Of a DNA stretch of 64,000 nucleotides, positions 24,645 to 34,801 are shown piece by piece. The DNA comes from Planctomycetota bacterium (GTDB taxonomy: Bacteria; Planctomycetota; Phycisphaerae; Phycisphaerales; UBA1924). Positions within the stretch are counted from its first letter, which is position 1. The number at the start of each line of letters is the position of its first letter. The notes below the pieces were generated by a model that saw only the letters and a list, made by a program, of their open reading frames with translations, was not told the DNA's origin and did not search any database. Location: contig JANRJM010000013.1 in the NCBI GenBank assembly GCA_033763975.1, forward strand, positions 62,001-126,000, in the 5' to 3' direction. The position numbers were made by a program, and so were the translations under genes.

Positions 24645-25957
24645 TGACCTTCTTTCGAGCGGATGTACGCGGCCTCGGCGGCGCGCCGAGCCAACACGCC
24701 GGGGTCGACCTCGAAGATCCGGTCGAACGCGGCCTGGCCCTTGGGGTCGGCGATCCAGCCCCACCAGCGCATGACGCCGTCCGAGCTGAGGATCGCGACC
24801 CAGGGGAGCGGGAGGGCGCTGTTGTTGTAGAACTTCTGGGCCTGCTGGAAGATCCCGCCGTCGGCGTCGATGAAGATCGAGTGCCCCTGCACGCGGGCCT
24901 TCTGGAACTCCTCGAGCTTCTCGCGGAGCTTCTTGGGGTCGGTCTCCATCTTGAGTTCGCCGCCGCTGTTGTCCTTGAGGGGCGACAGGCAGCCGACGAC
25001 GTTGAGGTCACGCCCGCGCTGGCGCTGGAGCAGGTCGAAGCGGTCCATGCCCTGGAAGGTGAACCGCGACTCGGGGTGCCAGAAGTACAGCAGCGTGATC
25101 CGCCCCTTGAGCTGGGGCTTGGCGGGGAAGAAGTTCGAGTCCGACAGCGCCACCCGGGGCAGGTCCGGCTCGACGGGCTCGCCCGTCGCCGAGGGCTGCT
25201 CGTTGGGGTCTTTGGGCGGCGCGGGCCACTTCGCCTTCTTGTACTCGTCGGGCGTCGGCTCGGTGAAGGGAATCTCGGGCAGCGAGGTCAGGTCCACCCG
25301 CTCGCGGAGCCCCGCCGTCCGGCGAAGGTCCGCGTCGCGCTTGGCGGCGTCGGCCTTGAGCCGATCGTTGATCGCCGCGGCGTCTTCACGCGACTCGGCC
25401 ACCACCGCGGCGCACGCCGCCTCGACCGATTCGGTCGCGATGTCGGCGTAGCGGAGCTGGCCCGCGCGGTCGATCACGTAGAAATCAGGGTCGACGTCCG
25501 AGGACAGTGCGCGACGGAACCCACCGTCGGCGTCGTGCGCGAGCAGGAACGTGCTCCCCTCGGGGGCCGCGCCCTTCGCGACCTTGTCCCACCCCGACGG
25601 CGCGTGCACGCAGACCACGATCAGGCCCTTGGCCGCGTGCTGCTCCGCCATCCGGCGGGCGATCACCAGGCCCCGCTTGCTCTGCGGGACGTAGTCGGTC
25701 CAGGTGAGGATCAGCACGGGCTTGCCGGCGGCGTCGCCCGCCGTCAGCGCCGCGCCGTTGGTCCAGTCCTTCAGCGAGGCGAACGCCGCAAAGTCGAACG
25801 CCTTGAGTTCGCGCGTGTTCAGTTCGGCCCGGCGCGGGCCCTCGCCCTCGCGGATGATCGACGGCTCGACCTGCGCGTGCGCCCACGACGCGAGCCCCGC
25901 CGCCACCCCGGCACAGAGGACAAACGACCGTGCTGCTGACCGGCGTGCGTGACGCAT
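24641..25957 (-). CDS. Secreted protein with two thioredoxin-like domains lacking CxxC
   Basis: 438 aa. Signal peptide SFVLCAGVAAGLASWAHAQ. Two thioredoxin-fold segments: residues about 75-190 (KPVLILTWTDYVPQSKRGL, DPDFYVIDRAGQLRYADI) and about 300-425 (GRITLLYFWHPESRF, LPWVAILSSDGVMRWWGWI). They are joined by a charged linker. Neither domain has the CxxC redox pair at the expected position, so a TlpA-like disulfide reductase activity is not supported; a scaffold or peroxiredoxin-like role is possible. ATG 25957 is preceded by GGAGG. It ends in a GTGA overlap with trmL. Confidence 0.8.
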   Translation of the reverse strand: MRHARRSAARSFVLCAGVAAGLASWAHAQVEPSIIREGEGPRRAELNTRELKAFDFAAFASLKDWTNGAALTAGDAAGKPVLILTWTDYVPQSKRGLVIARRMAEQHAAKGLIVVCVHAPSGWDKVAKGAAPEGSTFLLAHDADGGFRRALSSDVDPDFYVIDRAGQLRYADIATESVEAACAAVVAESREDAAAINDRLKADAAKRDADLRRTAGLRERVDLTSLPEIPFTEPTPDEYKKAKWPAPPKDPNEQPSATGEPVEPDLPRVALSDSNFFPAKPQLKGRITLLYFWHPESRFTFQGMDRFDLLQRQRGRDLNVVGCLSPLKDNSGGELKMETDPKKLREKLEEFQKARVQGHSIFIDADGGIFQQAQKFYNNSALPLPWVAILSSDGVMRWWGWIADPKGQAAFDRIFEVDPGVLARRAAEAAYIRSKEGQ

Positions 25958-26096
25958 CACTTGGATCCTCCACTCGGGAACATCGCGTGCGAACCGGCGG
26001 CGACACCCGCCCCGCCCGGCCCGCGGCCGCCATCCTAGTACGACGCCCCAAACCCCCGGTTGTTCGCGAAAAGAACGGTGATTCCCGGGCCCGGGC

Positions 26097-26711
26097 CTAC
26101 CGCATGATCCAGCGCTTCTCGTCGACCTCGATCGGGCGGCTCCCCTGGTCGCGCAGCTCGCCGTGCGTGGGGTACCGGAGCATGAGCGTCTTGCGCAGGA
26201 GCACCTTCTGCGGGCGGCCGTCCGCCCCGGCGAACTCCACGGCCCGCGTCTCCCCGCTGAACCCCGCCGCGTAGACCACGACCTCGCCCACGTGCGCGTC
26301 CGTCACCGGCCAGATCACCACGCCTTCCTTCGCGTTGGCCTCGCCCTGGGGCAGCACGCCCACGATGCTCGTCTGGTCCTGGATGAACGGGTTCGCCAGG
26401 CGCTGCAGGATGTCGCGCGTGACGGCCTCGGGCACGTCGCGCCCGGACCGGAGCAGCTCGCCCTCGTCGGTGCCCAGCTCGAACATCGGGGTGAAGAGCA
26501 GGTCCTGGTCGGTCGCGTTCGTCACCTTGTACGTCAGGAAGTAATACGGGCGAACGCCCACGCCCTCGACCGAAACGCTCGCGACCCGCAGCGGGCCGAC
26601 GTCCACGCTCAACTGCCAGCGACGCGGGATCGGGTCGGGCTCGGGGGCAAGGGCCACGAGCGACGAGCCGGCGAGCGAAGTGACAGCGAGCACGAACGCG
26701 CGTGAGAGCAT
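26097..26711 (-). CDS. Exported hypothetical protein
   Basis: 204 aa. Signal peptide MLSRAFVLAVTSLAGSSLVA. The mature part looks like an immunoglobulin-like beta sandwich: RPYYFLTYKVTNATDQDLLF and VLRKTLMLRYP-type strands, with NPFIQDQTSIVGVLPQGEAN in between. ATG 26711 follows GAAAGGATCC at good spacing. No family recognised; homologues in related planctomycetes are likely but untested. Single gene, divergent from the acetyltransferase gene at 26817. Confidence 0.75.
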   Translation of the reverse strand: MLSRAFVLAVTSLAGSSLVALAPEPDPIPRRWQLSVDVGPLRVASVSVEGVGVRPYYFLTYKVTNATDQDLLFTPMFELGTDEGELLRSGRDVPEAVTRDILQRLANPFIQDQTSIVGVLPQGEANAKEGVVIWPVTDAHVGEVVVYAAGFSGETRAVEFAGADGRPQKVLLRKTLMLRYPTHGELRDQGSRPIEVDEKRWIMR

Positions 26712-26816
26712 CGGGGATCCTTTCGGGTACGGGGAGACAGTGTACTTGCCGGCGCGCCGGGGTCAAACCGTTCACGTGCCGACCGATGCGCACCGGGCGG
26801 GCGTACGGTTCCGCAC

Positions 26817-27875
26817 GTGACCCGAACCGCCCCCAGCCGCGCCGACGGGAACCACGGCTCGCCCAGGGCCGTCCGGGTCGACCGTGACCTGTTCATGCCC
26901 GCGGCCCGTCGCCTGGTGGCGCAAGAGGGGCACGACGTCGAGGCGGCGGCGCGCCGGCTGGTGGATTCCGCCCCGCGCCACGGGATCGACCTTACCCGGT
27001 GTTTCGTGGTGCTGGACGAGCGCCCCGGTCCGCGCGGGCCGCTCGTGCGTCAGGCGTGCCTGGCCGTCCCCGGCTCGGGGCGCACCGCCATGTTCTTCCT
27101 GAGCGAGCCGCACCCGCGCCGCCCCGAGACGCCCGACGATCTCGGTGAACGCGTGGCGTGCCTGGAGGCGGTGTGCGATCACCTGGAGCACGCCCTGCCC
27201 GAGCGGGTCCGCCTCGCCCAGGCGCTGCCCGAGCCCGACCACGCGTGGGCCCTGGACGCCTTCCGCAGCGCGTCGTTCGTCGACGTCGGCACGCTCGCGT
27301 ACTTGCGCGCCGAGGCGGACGCCCCCGGCGCCCCGTCCGGCACCGACCAGCCGGTGTGGCCGCCCGGCGTCCGCGTGGATCGGCTCAGCGACATCGGCGG
27401 GTCCGGCACGCCCAGCGACCGTCGTGCGGCCGACGAGCACCTGATGCGGGCGCTCGAAGCGACGTACGTCGACACGCTCGACTGCCCGGAGCTGTGCGGG
27501 CTGCGCGACCTGCACGACGTGCTCGACTCGCACCGCTCGACCGGCACGTACGACCCGAGCCTGTGGCATCTGGTGTGGCTCGACGGGCGTCCCGAGGGCG
27601 CCCTGCTGCTCAACCGCTGCCCGGACCAGTTCAGCGTGGAACTCGTGTACCTGGGCCTGTCGCCGGCGCTGCGGCGTCGCGGGCTGGGGCGTCGCTTGCT
27701 GGCGATGGGTATGGCTCGCGTGCGCCGGACACACCCGGCCTGGGCCGTCACCTGCGCGGTCGACGAGCGCAACACGCCCGCGCTGCGCGTGTACGAGTCG
27801 TTGGGGTTCGAGGTGAGCGCCCGGCGCTGTGCGTTGGTGCGCCGGCTCGGATCGTCTGATATCCGGGCGACTTAG
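26817..27875 (+). CDS. GNAT-family acetyltransferase
   Basis: 352 aa. The C-terminal GNAT domain (about 215-345) includes YLGLSPALRRRGLGRRLLAM, the R/Q-x-x-G-x-G/A acetyl-CoA loop, and NTPALRVYESLGFEVSARR, the characteristic last strand-helix. The N-terminal 200 residues look like a second, degenerate GNAT-like domain (ACLAVPGSGRTAMFFLSEPH, then RSASFVDVGTLAYLRAEAD), giving a tandem arrangement as in MshD-type enzymes. GTG start at 26817. Substrate unknown. Confidence 0.87.
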   Translation: MTRTAPSRADGNHGSPRAVRVDRDLFMPAARRLVAQEGHDVEAAARRLVDSAPRHGIDLTRCFVVLDERPGPRGPLVRQACLAVPGSGRTAMFFLSEPHPRRPETPDDLGERVACLEAVCDHLEHALPERVRLAQALPEPDHAWALDAFRSASFVDVGTLAYLRAEADAPGAPSGTDQPVWPPGVRVDRLSDIGGSGTPSDRRAADEHLMRALEATYVDTLDCPELCGLRDLHDVLDSHRSTGTYDPSLWHLVWLDGRPEGALLLNRCPDQFSVELVYLGLSPALRRRGLGRRLLAMGMARVRRTHPAWAVTCAVDERNTPALRVYESLGFEVSARRCALVRRLGSSDIRAT

Positions 27876-28477
27876 CGAGCTGTTCACGAGTTTTGCACAA
27901 TCTTCGCATGCGATGTTGATGATTCGGTGGAGAAAAAAAAACGCGCCGCGCAAGTCATTGCGCCGACGCGTGCGACGTTGAGGCTGGGTCTCGCCGTCTT
28001 GCTCCCCGGAGCGCAGTTCCGTACGTTCTCTCATCGCTCACGAGCCCGGCGCGGACAGCGCGACGGGCCGCGGGCGGACAGTGCATTGGACGGACGATCA
28101 ACGAAGCAGACAGGCCGGGCGGCCGGCGCGGCAGAAGTTCATAACGTCTTGTTTGCAGAGGCTTTCTGGCAGTTGGATCGGCAGGGTGCGGGAGATTGGC
28201 TCGGTCACGGATCGACCGGCGCAGCGTGCATCAATCACGGGCAACCGTGTGCAATCGAATCGCGGGTGAAGGGGCGTTCTCTGCGCTCCGGCGCGGTCGA
28301 ATCCGGTGCATGAGGCGAACGTGAAGGACTCGGCGGATTGAGAACGTGGCCCGTGGGGGCAGGCTCTCGGCGCGCAGACGGACCGCGCCGACCGAGTGCG
28401 GTATCGGTGCGCGCGGGCGCTGCCGAGCACCGCATCCCCGCGAGACACCAGTGCTTTCCGGAGAAGGGCGGACGCCT
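27876..28477. other. 602-bp region upstream of dnaA
   Basis: No credible gene. It is less GC-rich than its surroundings and has an A9-like run near 27931. One good DnaA-box-like site is present (27891-27899). Regions like this upstream of dnaA often hold the replication origin, but only one box was found and dnaN is not adjacent, so an origin is only a possibility. Confidence 0.4.
27891..27899 (+). promoter_or_regulatory. DnaA-box-like nonamer
   Basis: TTTTGCACA matches the relaxed DnaA box TTWTNCACA exactly. It lies about 580 bp upstream of dnaA in the non-coding stretch. Single occurrence; could serve autoregulation or an origin, or be chance. Confidence 0.35.
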
Positions 28478-30070
28478 GTGGAGACGGGCATCACTCACGC
28501 GGGGGCGCGAACGCGGGTTGTCGAGGCGATCGTGGGGCGGGATGCGGGCGATCGCCCCGCCCGGAGCGCGAACCGTCCCGGGCAGGTGCGGGCCGAGGCG
28601 ATCACGCCCGCCGCGTCGGCCGCGCCCGTCTTGGGCGGCGACGGCGTGGGTCCGATCCTCGAGCGTCTCTCGCGCGAGGTCGGCGCGGCACAGTTCGAGC
28701 GGTACTTTCAGGGGCAGGCACGCGTCTCGCTGGCCGACGGGCACCTGCGCGTGACCGTCCCCTCGGGATTCCTCGCCGAACTGCTCAACCGCCGGTTTGG
28801 CGAGCAGATCCGCCGGGCGGCGAACGGGTGCGCGCAGGGCGTGGAGTTCAAGGTCGACCGTGCGGCGTTCGAGGCGGCGTCACGCGCGCAAGCGCGGCCT
28901 GTCGCGCCCCGCGCCACGCCGATCGTCCGCGCGCCCGAGACGAGCCGCTACCGGTTCGACACCTTCCTGGTGGGCCGCTCGAACCGGCTGGCGTTCAGCG
29001 CGTGCCAGCGCGTGGCCGAGGACGACGCGTCGGTGCCGCCGATCTTCCTGCACGGGTCGTGCGGGTTGGGCAAGACGCACCTGCTGCGCGCGTGCGCGTC
29101 GCGGTTCCTGGAGCGTCGCCCGGGCGCGACGGTGCGCTACACGACGGGCGAGCAGTTCACGAACGAGTTCATCCAGGCGGTGCGGGCGGGCAAGATCGAC
29201 TCGTTCCGGCGCGTCTATCGCCGGGTCGATCTGCTGTGCCTCGACGAGGTGAACTTCTTCTCGAACAAGGACGCGACCCAGGCCGAGCTGCTCCACACGC
29301 TGGACGCCGTCGGCATCGACGGGGCGCGCCTGGTGCTGGCGAGCGACGAGCACCCCAAGGAGATCGCGAAGCTGAGCGAGCGGCTGGTCTCTCGCTTCAT
29401 GGCCGGGGCGGTGGTGAAGCTCGACCTGCCCGACCCGGAACTTCGGTCCCGGCTCGTGCGTCACCTGGCGGACCGGCGCGGGCTGGCCCTGGACGAGGGC
29501 GCGGCGGACCTGGTGGCCGAGCGTTCGGCCCGCTCCATGGGCTCGCTGGGCGGGTTCGGGGGGAGCGTGCGCGAGATCGAGGGGCTGCTGAACCAGATCG
29601 ACGCGGTGGCGCGCCTCCTGCCCGAACTGGGACGCCACGACGGGTGCATCGGGGTGATGCTCGTGCGCAAGGCCCTTGGGCTGGACGAGGCGAACGCGCC
29701 GACGCCGGCGTCGCCGAGCCCGGCCCGCCTCCGCCGCCCGGTGACGGCGGAGACGATCATCGGCGAGATCTGCCGCGAGCTGGGCGTGGACCTGCACGAC
29801 TTCATGGGCAAGGGGCGCCACAAGCGCGTGGTGCTCGCGCGGAGCCTGGTGGCGTCGATCTCGCGCCGCCTCACGACGATGAGCTTCCCCGAGATCGCGC
29901 GGGCGATGGGGCGGAGCAACCACTCGACCGTGATCACCGCGCAGAAGCGCCTGGACAAGCAGGTGGCGGACGACCCCGGGCGCCCGCTGACGTCGGACGT
30001 GGCGGGGGCGTACGCCGGGTCGACCCTGCGCGAGGTGTACGAGGCGATGATGCGCAAGGCCCAGGCTTGA
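28478..30070 (+). CDS. dnaA: Chromosomal replication initiator DnaA (divergent)
   Basis: 530 aa from GTG 28478, which has GGAGAAGGG upstream. Domain I (about 55-125) contains ILERLSREVGAAQFERYFQG and LAELLNRRF; a Pro/Ala linker follows. The AAA+ domain has RYRFDTFLVGRSNRLAF, Walker A GSCGLGKTH (193-201) and Walker B LLCLDEVNFF (Asp256, Glu257). The C-terminal DnaA-box-binding helix has MGRSNHSTVITAQKRL. Typical DnaA reads LLIDDIQF at Walker B and GRDHTTV in the signature, so this copy is diverged at both. It could be the chromosomal initiator or a paralogue. A DegT aminotransferase gene follows by 61 bp; dnaN is not next to it. Confidence 0.88.
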   Translation: METGITHAGARTRVVEAIVGRDAGDRPARSANRPGQVRAEAITPAASAAPVLGGDGVGPILERLSREVGAAQFERYFQGQARVSLADGHLRVTVPSGFLAELLNRRFGEQIRRAANGCAQGVEFKVDRAAFEAASRAQARPVAPRATPIVRAPETSRYRFDTFLVGRSNRLAFSACQRVAEDDASVPPIFLHGSCGLGKTHLLRACASRFLERRPGATVRYTTGEQFTNEFIQAVRAGKIDSFRRVYRRVDLLCLDEVNFFSNKDATQAELLHTLDAVGIDGARLVLASDEHPKEIAKLSERLVSRFMAGAVVKLDLPDPELRSRLVRHLADRRGLALDEGAADLVAERSARSMGSLGGFGGSVREIEGLLNQIDAVARLLPELGRHDGCIGVMLVRKALGLDEANAPTPASPSPARLRRPVTAETIIGEICRELGVDLHDFMGKGRHKRVVLARSLVASISRRLTTMSFPEIARAMGRSNHSTVITAQKRLDKQVADDPGRPLTSDVAGAYAGSTLREVYEAMMRKAQA

Positions 30071-30131
30071 GGCGGGCGGGTTCCGACAGCGCGACGGCCC
30101 GACCCGCGCCCGGGGCTTCTACGCTCTGCGC

Positions 30132-31307
<1,176 letters not shown>

Positions 31308-31653
31308 GGAGGGGTAGAACGCAGACGAGGAAAGTGAGACAAGACAGGAATAGCGAGACAGCGAGACAGCGAGACAGCGAGACAGCGAGACAGCGAGACA
31401 GCGAGACAGCGAGGCAGCGAGACAGCGAGACAGCGAGGCAGCGAGGCAGCGAGACAGCGAGGCAGCGAGGCAGCGAGGCAGCGAGGCAGCGAGATAGCGA
31501 GATAGCGAGATAGCGAGGCAGCGAGACAGAGATAGAGACAGAAGCAGTCTGGCTCTGCCTTCCTCTGCGTTCTGATGGTCGAGCCGCGGCGGGCGTGCGC
31601 TCGGCGAGGTCCTTCTCCCGCTCCAACTCTGTCTGCTTCAGTGTTCTGATTCT
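31308..31653. other. Intergenic region dominated by an 8-bp tandem repeat (346 bp)
   Basis: Lies between two convergent genes (aminotransferase and kdsA). Half of it is the 22-unit array annotated separately; the rest has CT-rich sequence and no gene. Open frames through it are simple Arg/Ser or Leu/Ser repeats and are not real proteins. Confidence 0.6.
31352..31527. repeat. 22-copy tandem 8-bp repeat
   Basis: Twenty-two contiguous 8-bp units: twelve... the consensus is AGCGAGAC, with variant units AGCGAGGC and, near the end, three AGCGAGAT. All variation falls at the last two positions of the unit; the AGCGAG core is invariant through all 22. The array fades into AGAGATAG and AGAGACAG. Purine-rich on this strand. 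It sits between convergent genes, where length changes would not alter a protein. Strong candidate for a variable-number tandem repeat. Confidence 0.95.
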
Positions 31654-32508
31654 TCAGCGTGCCGGGGCGTTCACCGCCGCGTGCAGTCGCGCGAGGCTCG
31701 CCAGAAGTTCGGGCACCGATTCGAGCGGGAGCATCGTGCTCGCGTCACTCATCGCCTGGGCGGGCTGCGGGTGGGTCTCCAGGAAGACCGCGTGCACGCC
31801 AGCCGCGACCGCGGCCCGGGCCAGCAGCGGCGCCCGGTCCGGGCGGCCGCCGGTCGTCTCGCCCGCGCCGGGGAGTTGCGTCGAGTGCGTCGCGTCGAAG
31901 CACACGGGCGGGCTCCCGCCCTCGGCCTTGAGGGCCAGAAGATCGCCCATTCCCAGGAAGTCGTTCACCAGGCGCCCGTAGCCGAATGTCGTGCCACGCT
32001 CGGTGAGCAGCACGTTCGTGCACCCCGCCTCGGCGAGCTTGCGCACCGGGTGCGTCATCTCGTGCGGCGCCAGGAACTGGCCCTTCTTGACGTTCACGCC
32101 CCGCCCGTGCGCGGCGGCGGCCACGCCCGCGGCGTGCAGCAGGTCCGTCTGGCGGCAGAGAAACGCGGGGATCTGGAGCAACTCAAGCGCCCGCGCCACG
32201 GGCTCGCACTGCGCGGGCTCGTGCACGTCGGTCGTCGCGGGCACGCCCAGACGCTCGCGGATGGCGCCGAGCCACTCGAGCCCCTGCTCGAGGCCCGGGC
32301 CGCGGGGCGAGCGGATGCTCGAGCGATTGGCCTTGTCGAACGAGGCCTTGAAGATGTACGAGAGGCCCAGCCGCAGGCAGGCCTCGCGGAGGGTCTCGCC
32401 GATGCGCAGCCCCAACTCGAGGGATTCGAGCACGCACGGGCCGCCGATGATCGCGAGCGGGCGATCCGGGCCGATCTCAACGCGTCCGACGGTGCACCGC
32501 CTGGTCAT
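31654..32508 (-). CDS. kdsA: 3-deoxy-8-phosphooctulonate synthase
   Basis: 284 aa. Condenses phosphoenolpyruvate with arabinose 5-phosphate to Kdo-8-phosphate, for lipopolysaccharide or Kdo-containing polymers. TIM-barrel motifs: IIGGPCVLES (22-29), FKASFDKANRSS, TTDVHEPAQ, LQIPAFLCRQTDLL, VKKGQFLAPHEM, ERGTTFGYG and FDATHSTQLPG. Cys25 in GGPC marks the metal-dependent class (as in Aquifex); the metal-free class has Asn there. ATG 32508 is accepted though the upstream ribosome-binding site is poor. Its presence implies Kdo in the envelope of this organism. Divergent from the stress-protein gene. Confidence 0.95.
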   Translation of the reverse strand: MTRRCTVGRVEIGPDRPLAIIGGPCVLESLELGLRIGETLREACLRLGLSYIFKASFDKANRSSIRSPRGPGLEQGLEWLGAIRERLGVPATTDVHEPAQCEPVARALELLQIPAFLCRQTDLLHAAGVAAAAHGRGVNVKKGQFLAPHEMTHPVRKLAEAGCTNVLLTERGTTFGYGRLVNDFLGMGDLLALKAEGGSPPVCFDATHSTQLPGAGETTGGRPDRAPLLARAAVAAGVHAVFLETHPQPAQAMSDASTMLPLESVPELLASLARLHAAVNAPAR

Positions 32509-32585
32509 CGGCGGAGGATAGCGGGCGGCGAGAGAGGCGTCGGCTCGAATAGAATGACGTGCGAGCGGCTGGAAAGGAGCACGGC

Positions 32586-33485
32586 ATGTCCGACACCGGC
32601 TCGATCGTGGTAGGGGTTGATTTCTCGGCGTGTTCCAGCGCGGCCTTGTCGCAGGCGGTGCGGATCGGCGCCTGGACGACCTCGCCGGTGCACGCGGTGC
32701 ACGTGATCGACACCATGGCGCTCGCGGACCTGGAGATGGCGTTCGCGACGATGCTGCCGACGGCGCTGGATGACTTCACGCGCGAGGCGCAGGACGCGTG
32801 GAAGCGCCTGGCCGAGACGATGCCGGGCACGCAGCACGTCGCGTTCGAGGTGGTGCTGAGCGGGCCCCTGCACGGGATCGTGCAGTCGTGCACGAAGCAC
32901 CACGCCTCGATGCTGGTCCTGGGCGTGCACGGCGAATCGCCCCACCGCGGCGCGGGCGTGCTCGCCGGGCAGGCGGTGCGCAGCGCGCCCGCCGACGTGC
33001 TGCTGGTCGAGGAGGGAAAGGCCGGGAAGTTCGGCACCATCGTCGCGTGCATCGACTTTTCGGAGACGTCGCGCCGGGCGCTGGACCGGGCCGTGGCGTT
33101 CGCGGCGGCCGACGGCGCGCAGGTGATCGCGCTGCACGTCTACCGCGCGCCCTGGCGCGGGTTTCATTTCCGCCCGTCGGCGGCGAAGGACGACCCCGGC
33201 GCCCAGGCCCGCTACCGCGACCTGCTGCTGCAGAAACTCGAGGCGTTCTGCCAGCCCGGCAAGGACCCGCCCGCGACCTGGGCCCGCCCGCGGTTCGAAC
33301 TCGTCGAGCACGACAAGCACGGCGTGGGAATCGCCGAGTTCGTGCGGGCGAGCGGGGCGGACCTCGTGGTGCTCGGCACGCGCGGGCGCACGAACCTCCG
33401 CGATGTGCTGCTGGGGAGCACCGCGGAGCGTGTGGTGCGGGAGGCGCCGACCTCGATCCTCGCGGTGCGCCCGGCGGCGGGATGA
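32586..33485 (+). CDS. Tandem universal stress protein (two UspA domains)
   Basis: 299 aa with two UspA folds. Domain 1 (about 5-140): SIVVGVDFSACSSAALSQAV through SMLVLGVHGESPHRGAG and a degenerate nucleotide loop. Domain 2 (about 148-297): TIVACIDFSETSRRALDRAV through DLVVLGTRGRTNLRDVLLGS, the intact G-x2-G-x9-G-S ATP-binding loop, so only the second half is likely to bind nucleotide. ATG 32586 has AAAGGAG upstream; a longer frame to 32559 is unlikely. Convergent with the porin gene. Confidence 0.92.
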   Translation: MSDTGSIVVGVDFSACSSAALSQAVRIGAWTTSPVHAVHVIDTMALADLEMAFATMLPTALDDFTREAQDAWKRLAETMPGTQHVAFEVVLSGPLHGIVQSCTKHHASMLVLGVHGESPHRGAGVLAGQAVRSAPADVLLVEEGKAGKFGTIVACIDFSETSRRALDRAVAFAAADGAQVIALHVYRAPWRGFHFRPSAAKDDPGAQARYRDLLLQKLEAFCQPGKDPPATWARPRFELVEHDKHGVGIAEFVRASGADLVVLGTRGRTNLRDVLLGSTAERVVREAPTSILAVRPAAG

Positions 33486-33513
33486 ACCCGGCGCGTGCGT
33501 GCCGGCGCGTGCC

Positions 33514-34725
33514 TTAGAAGATGATCTGCGCCTGCACGCGCACCGCGACCTGCCCGTCGTCGGGGTCGGCGAGCAGGTTCGAGCCCGTCGTCGGCGAGAC
33601 GAGCGCGTTCTCGCCCTCGGCGTCGAGGTAGTACTGCACGTCCGCGCTGAGCTTGAAGGCGTGGCTGCGGGGCGAGACGTAGTAGTTGACGCCGGCGGTA
33701 ATGGTGTGGAAGTCCTCGCCGTTGGCGTCATCGGCGATGATGGCGTCGTACCGCACGAAGGGCTCGACCTGGTCGGTGACGAACACGCCCCCCTGGAGCA
33801 GCAGCCCGAAGTCGTCGGTCTCGGCGCCGGAGGCGGGCTCGGTGCGCAACCAGTGGGCGGCGGCGAAGAGGTTCCAGCCGTCGCCCTCGAGCGAGAAATC
33901 GACGGTGGCGCTGTACAGGTCGACGTCGGCGGTGCCCCCGGTCTCGCCCCCGGTCTGCACGTGCACCGCGCCCCCGAGCAGCGCTCCCACGCCGCTCTCG
34001 CGCCAGGAGGTGAGGTCCTCGAAGCGCTTGGAGTCGCCCTCGCCCCATCGGAAATCGGCGCGGGCGGTGAAGGCGATGTCGGCCTCGGCCGCGGACGTGA
34101 AGTCGTTGTTCAGGGCGTTCCCGCCGTCGGAGACCATGCCGAAAAGGCGGAATGAGTCGGTCGTGTACGACACCATGACGCCCTGCGTGCGCGTGTACCC
34201 GAAGACGCTGTTGACGGTGGAGCGCTCGATCGCGAGCTGGCGGTTGTCGTTCACGAGCTCCTCGCGGTTGTACGGGAGCTTGAACTGACCCCAGCGGACG
34301 GAGACATCGTCGGTGATGGCGTACTCCCCGAACGCGTCGAGGAACCCCACGGCGCCGGAGGACCGCGACGCGTCGGTGAGCAGGGTAAAGGACAGGTCCT
34401 TGCTCCAGACGGTGCCGCTCAGCGAGAGGCGTGCGCGGCGCATCTGGAACCCCTGCGTGAAGTCGGCGGGGTCGGGCGTGGTGCCCTCGTCGCGCCAGTT
34501 CGAGAGGAACCGGAACTGCATGAACCCGCCGATGTTCAGGCGGTTGGCGCCGCCGTCGGTGATGAAGAACCTGCCCTTGTCCCACCCGCCCCCCTCGTCG
34601 GCCAGGCGGCTGGTGCGCCACGCCGCGTCGTCGCGGAGCGAGACGGCGTCGGCGGGAACGCTCTGCCCGAGCGCGCCCGCGGTCAGGCACGAACCGGCGA
34701 CGATGATCGCGACCGTGTGGGGCAT
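33514..34725 (-). CDS. OprO/OprP-type phosphate/polyphosphate porin
   Basis: 403 aa outer-membrane beta-barrel. Signal peptide AIIVAGSCLTAGALGQ. FMQFRFLSNWR and FQMRRARLSLSGTVWSKDLSF are the typical first strands of the phosphate-selective porin family, then VRWGQFKLPYNREELVN and many alternating amphipathic strands, ending in VRVQAQIIF with the C-terminal Phe of barrel proteins. Selectivity for phosphate is a family label; many members transport other anions. It lies 76 bp downstream of phoU on the same strand, which supports a phosphate link. Confidence 0.9.
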   Translation of the reverse strand: MPHTVAIIVAGSCLTAGALGQSVPADAVSLRDDAAWRTSRLADEGGGWDKGRFFITDGGANRLNIGGFMQFRFLSNWRDEGTTPDPADFTQGFQMRRARLSLSGTVWSKDLSFTLLTDASRSSGAVGFLDAFGEYAITDDVSVRWGQFKLPYNREELVNDNRQLAIERSTVNSVFGYTRTQGVMVSYTTDSFRLFGMVSDGGNALNNDFTSAAEADIAFTARADFRWGEGDSKRFEDLTSWRESGVGALLGGAVHVQTGGETGGTADVDLYSATVDFSLEGDGWNLFAAAHWLRTEPASGAETDDFGLLLQGGVFVTDQVEPFVRYDAIIADDANGEDFHTITAGVNYYVSPRSHAFKLSADVQYYLDAEGENALVSPTTGSNLLADPDDGQVAVRVQAQIIF

Positions 34726-34801
34726 GGATCCTCCTTCGTGAGCGGGCCAATCTACACGATCCGGGCGGGAGGGGCGTCGGGGGCGCGCCGACGCGTTGCG
34801 G

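Noticed and set aside
27927-28313. 128-codon frame upstream of dnaA
   Set aside because: Composition unlike real proteins here, no homologous features and no ribosome-binding site at the start.
27876-28477. Confident origin of replication
   Set aside because: Only one DnaA-box-like nonamer and no dnaN or rpmH neighbour, so evidence is too thin to call an origin.
31352-31527. CRISPR-like repetitive sequence
   Set aside because: Units are 8 bp and contiguous, with no unique spacers, so it is a simple tandem repeat.
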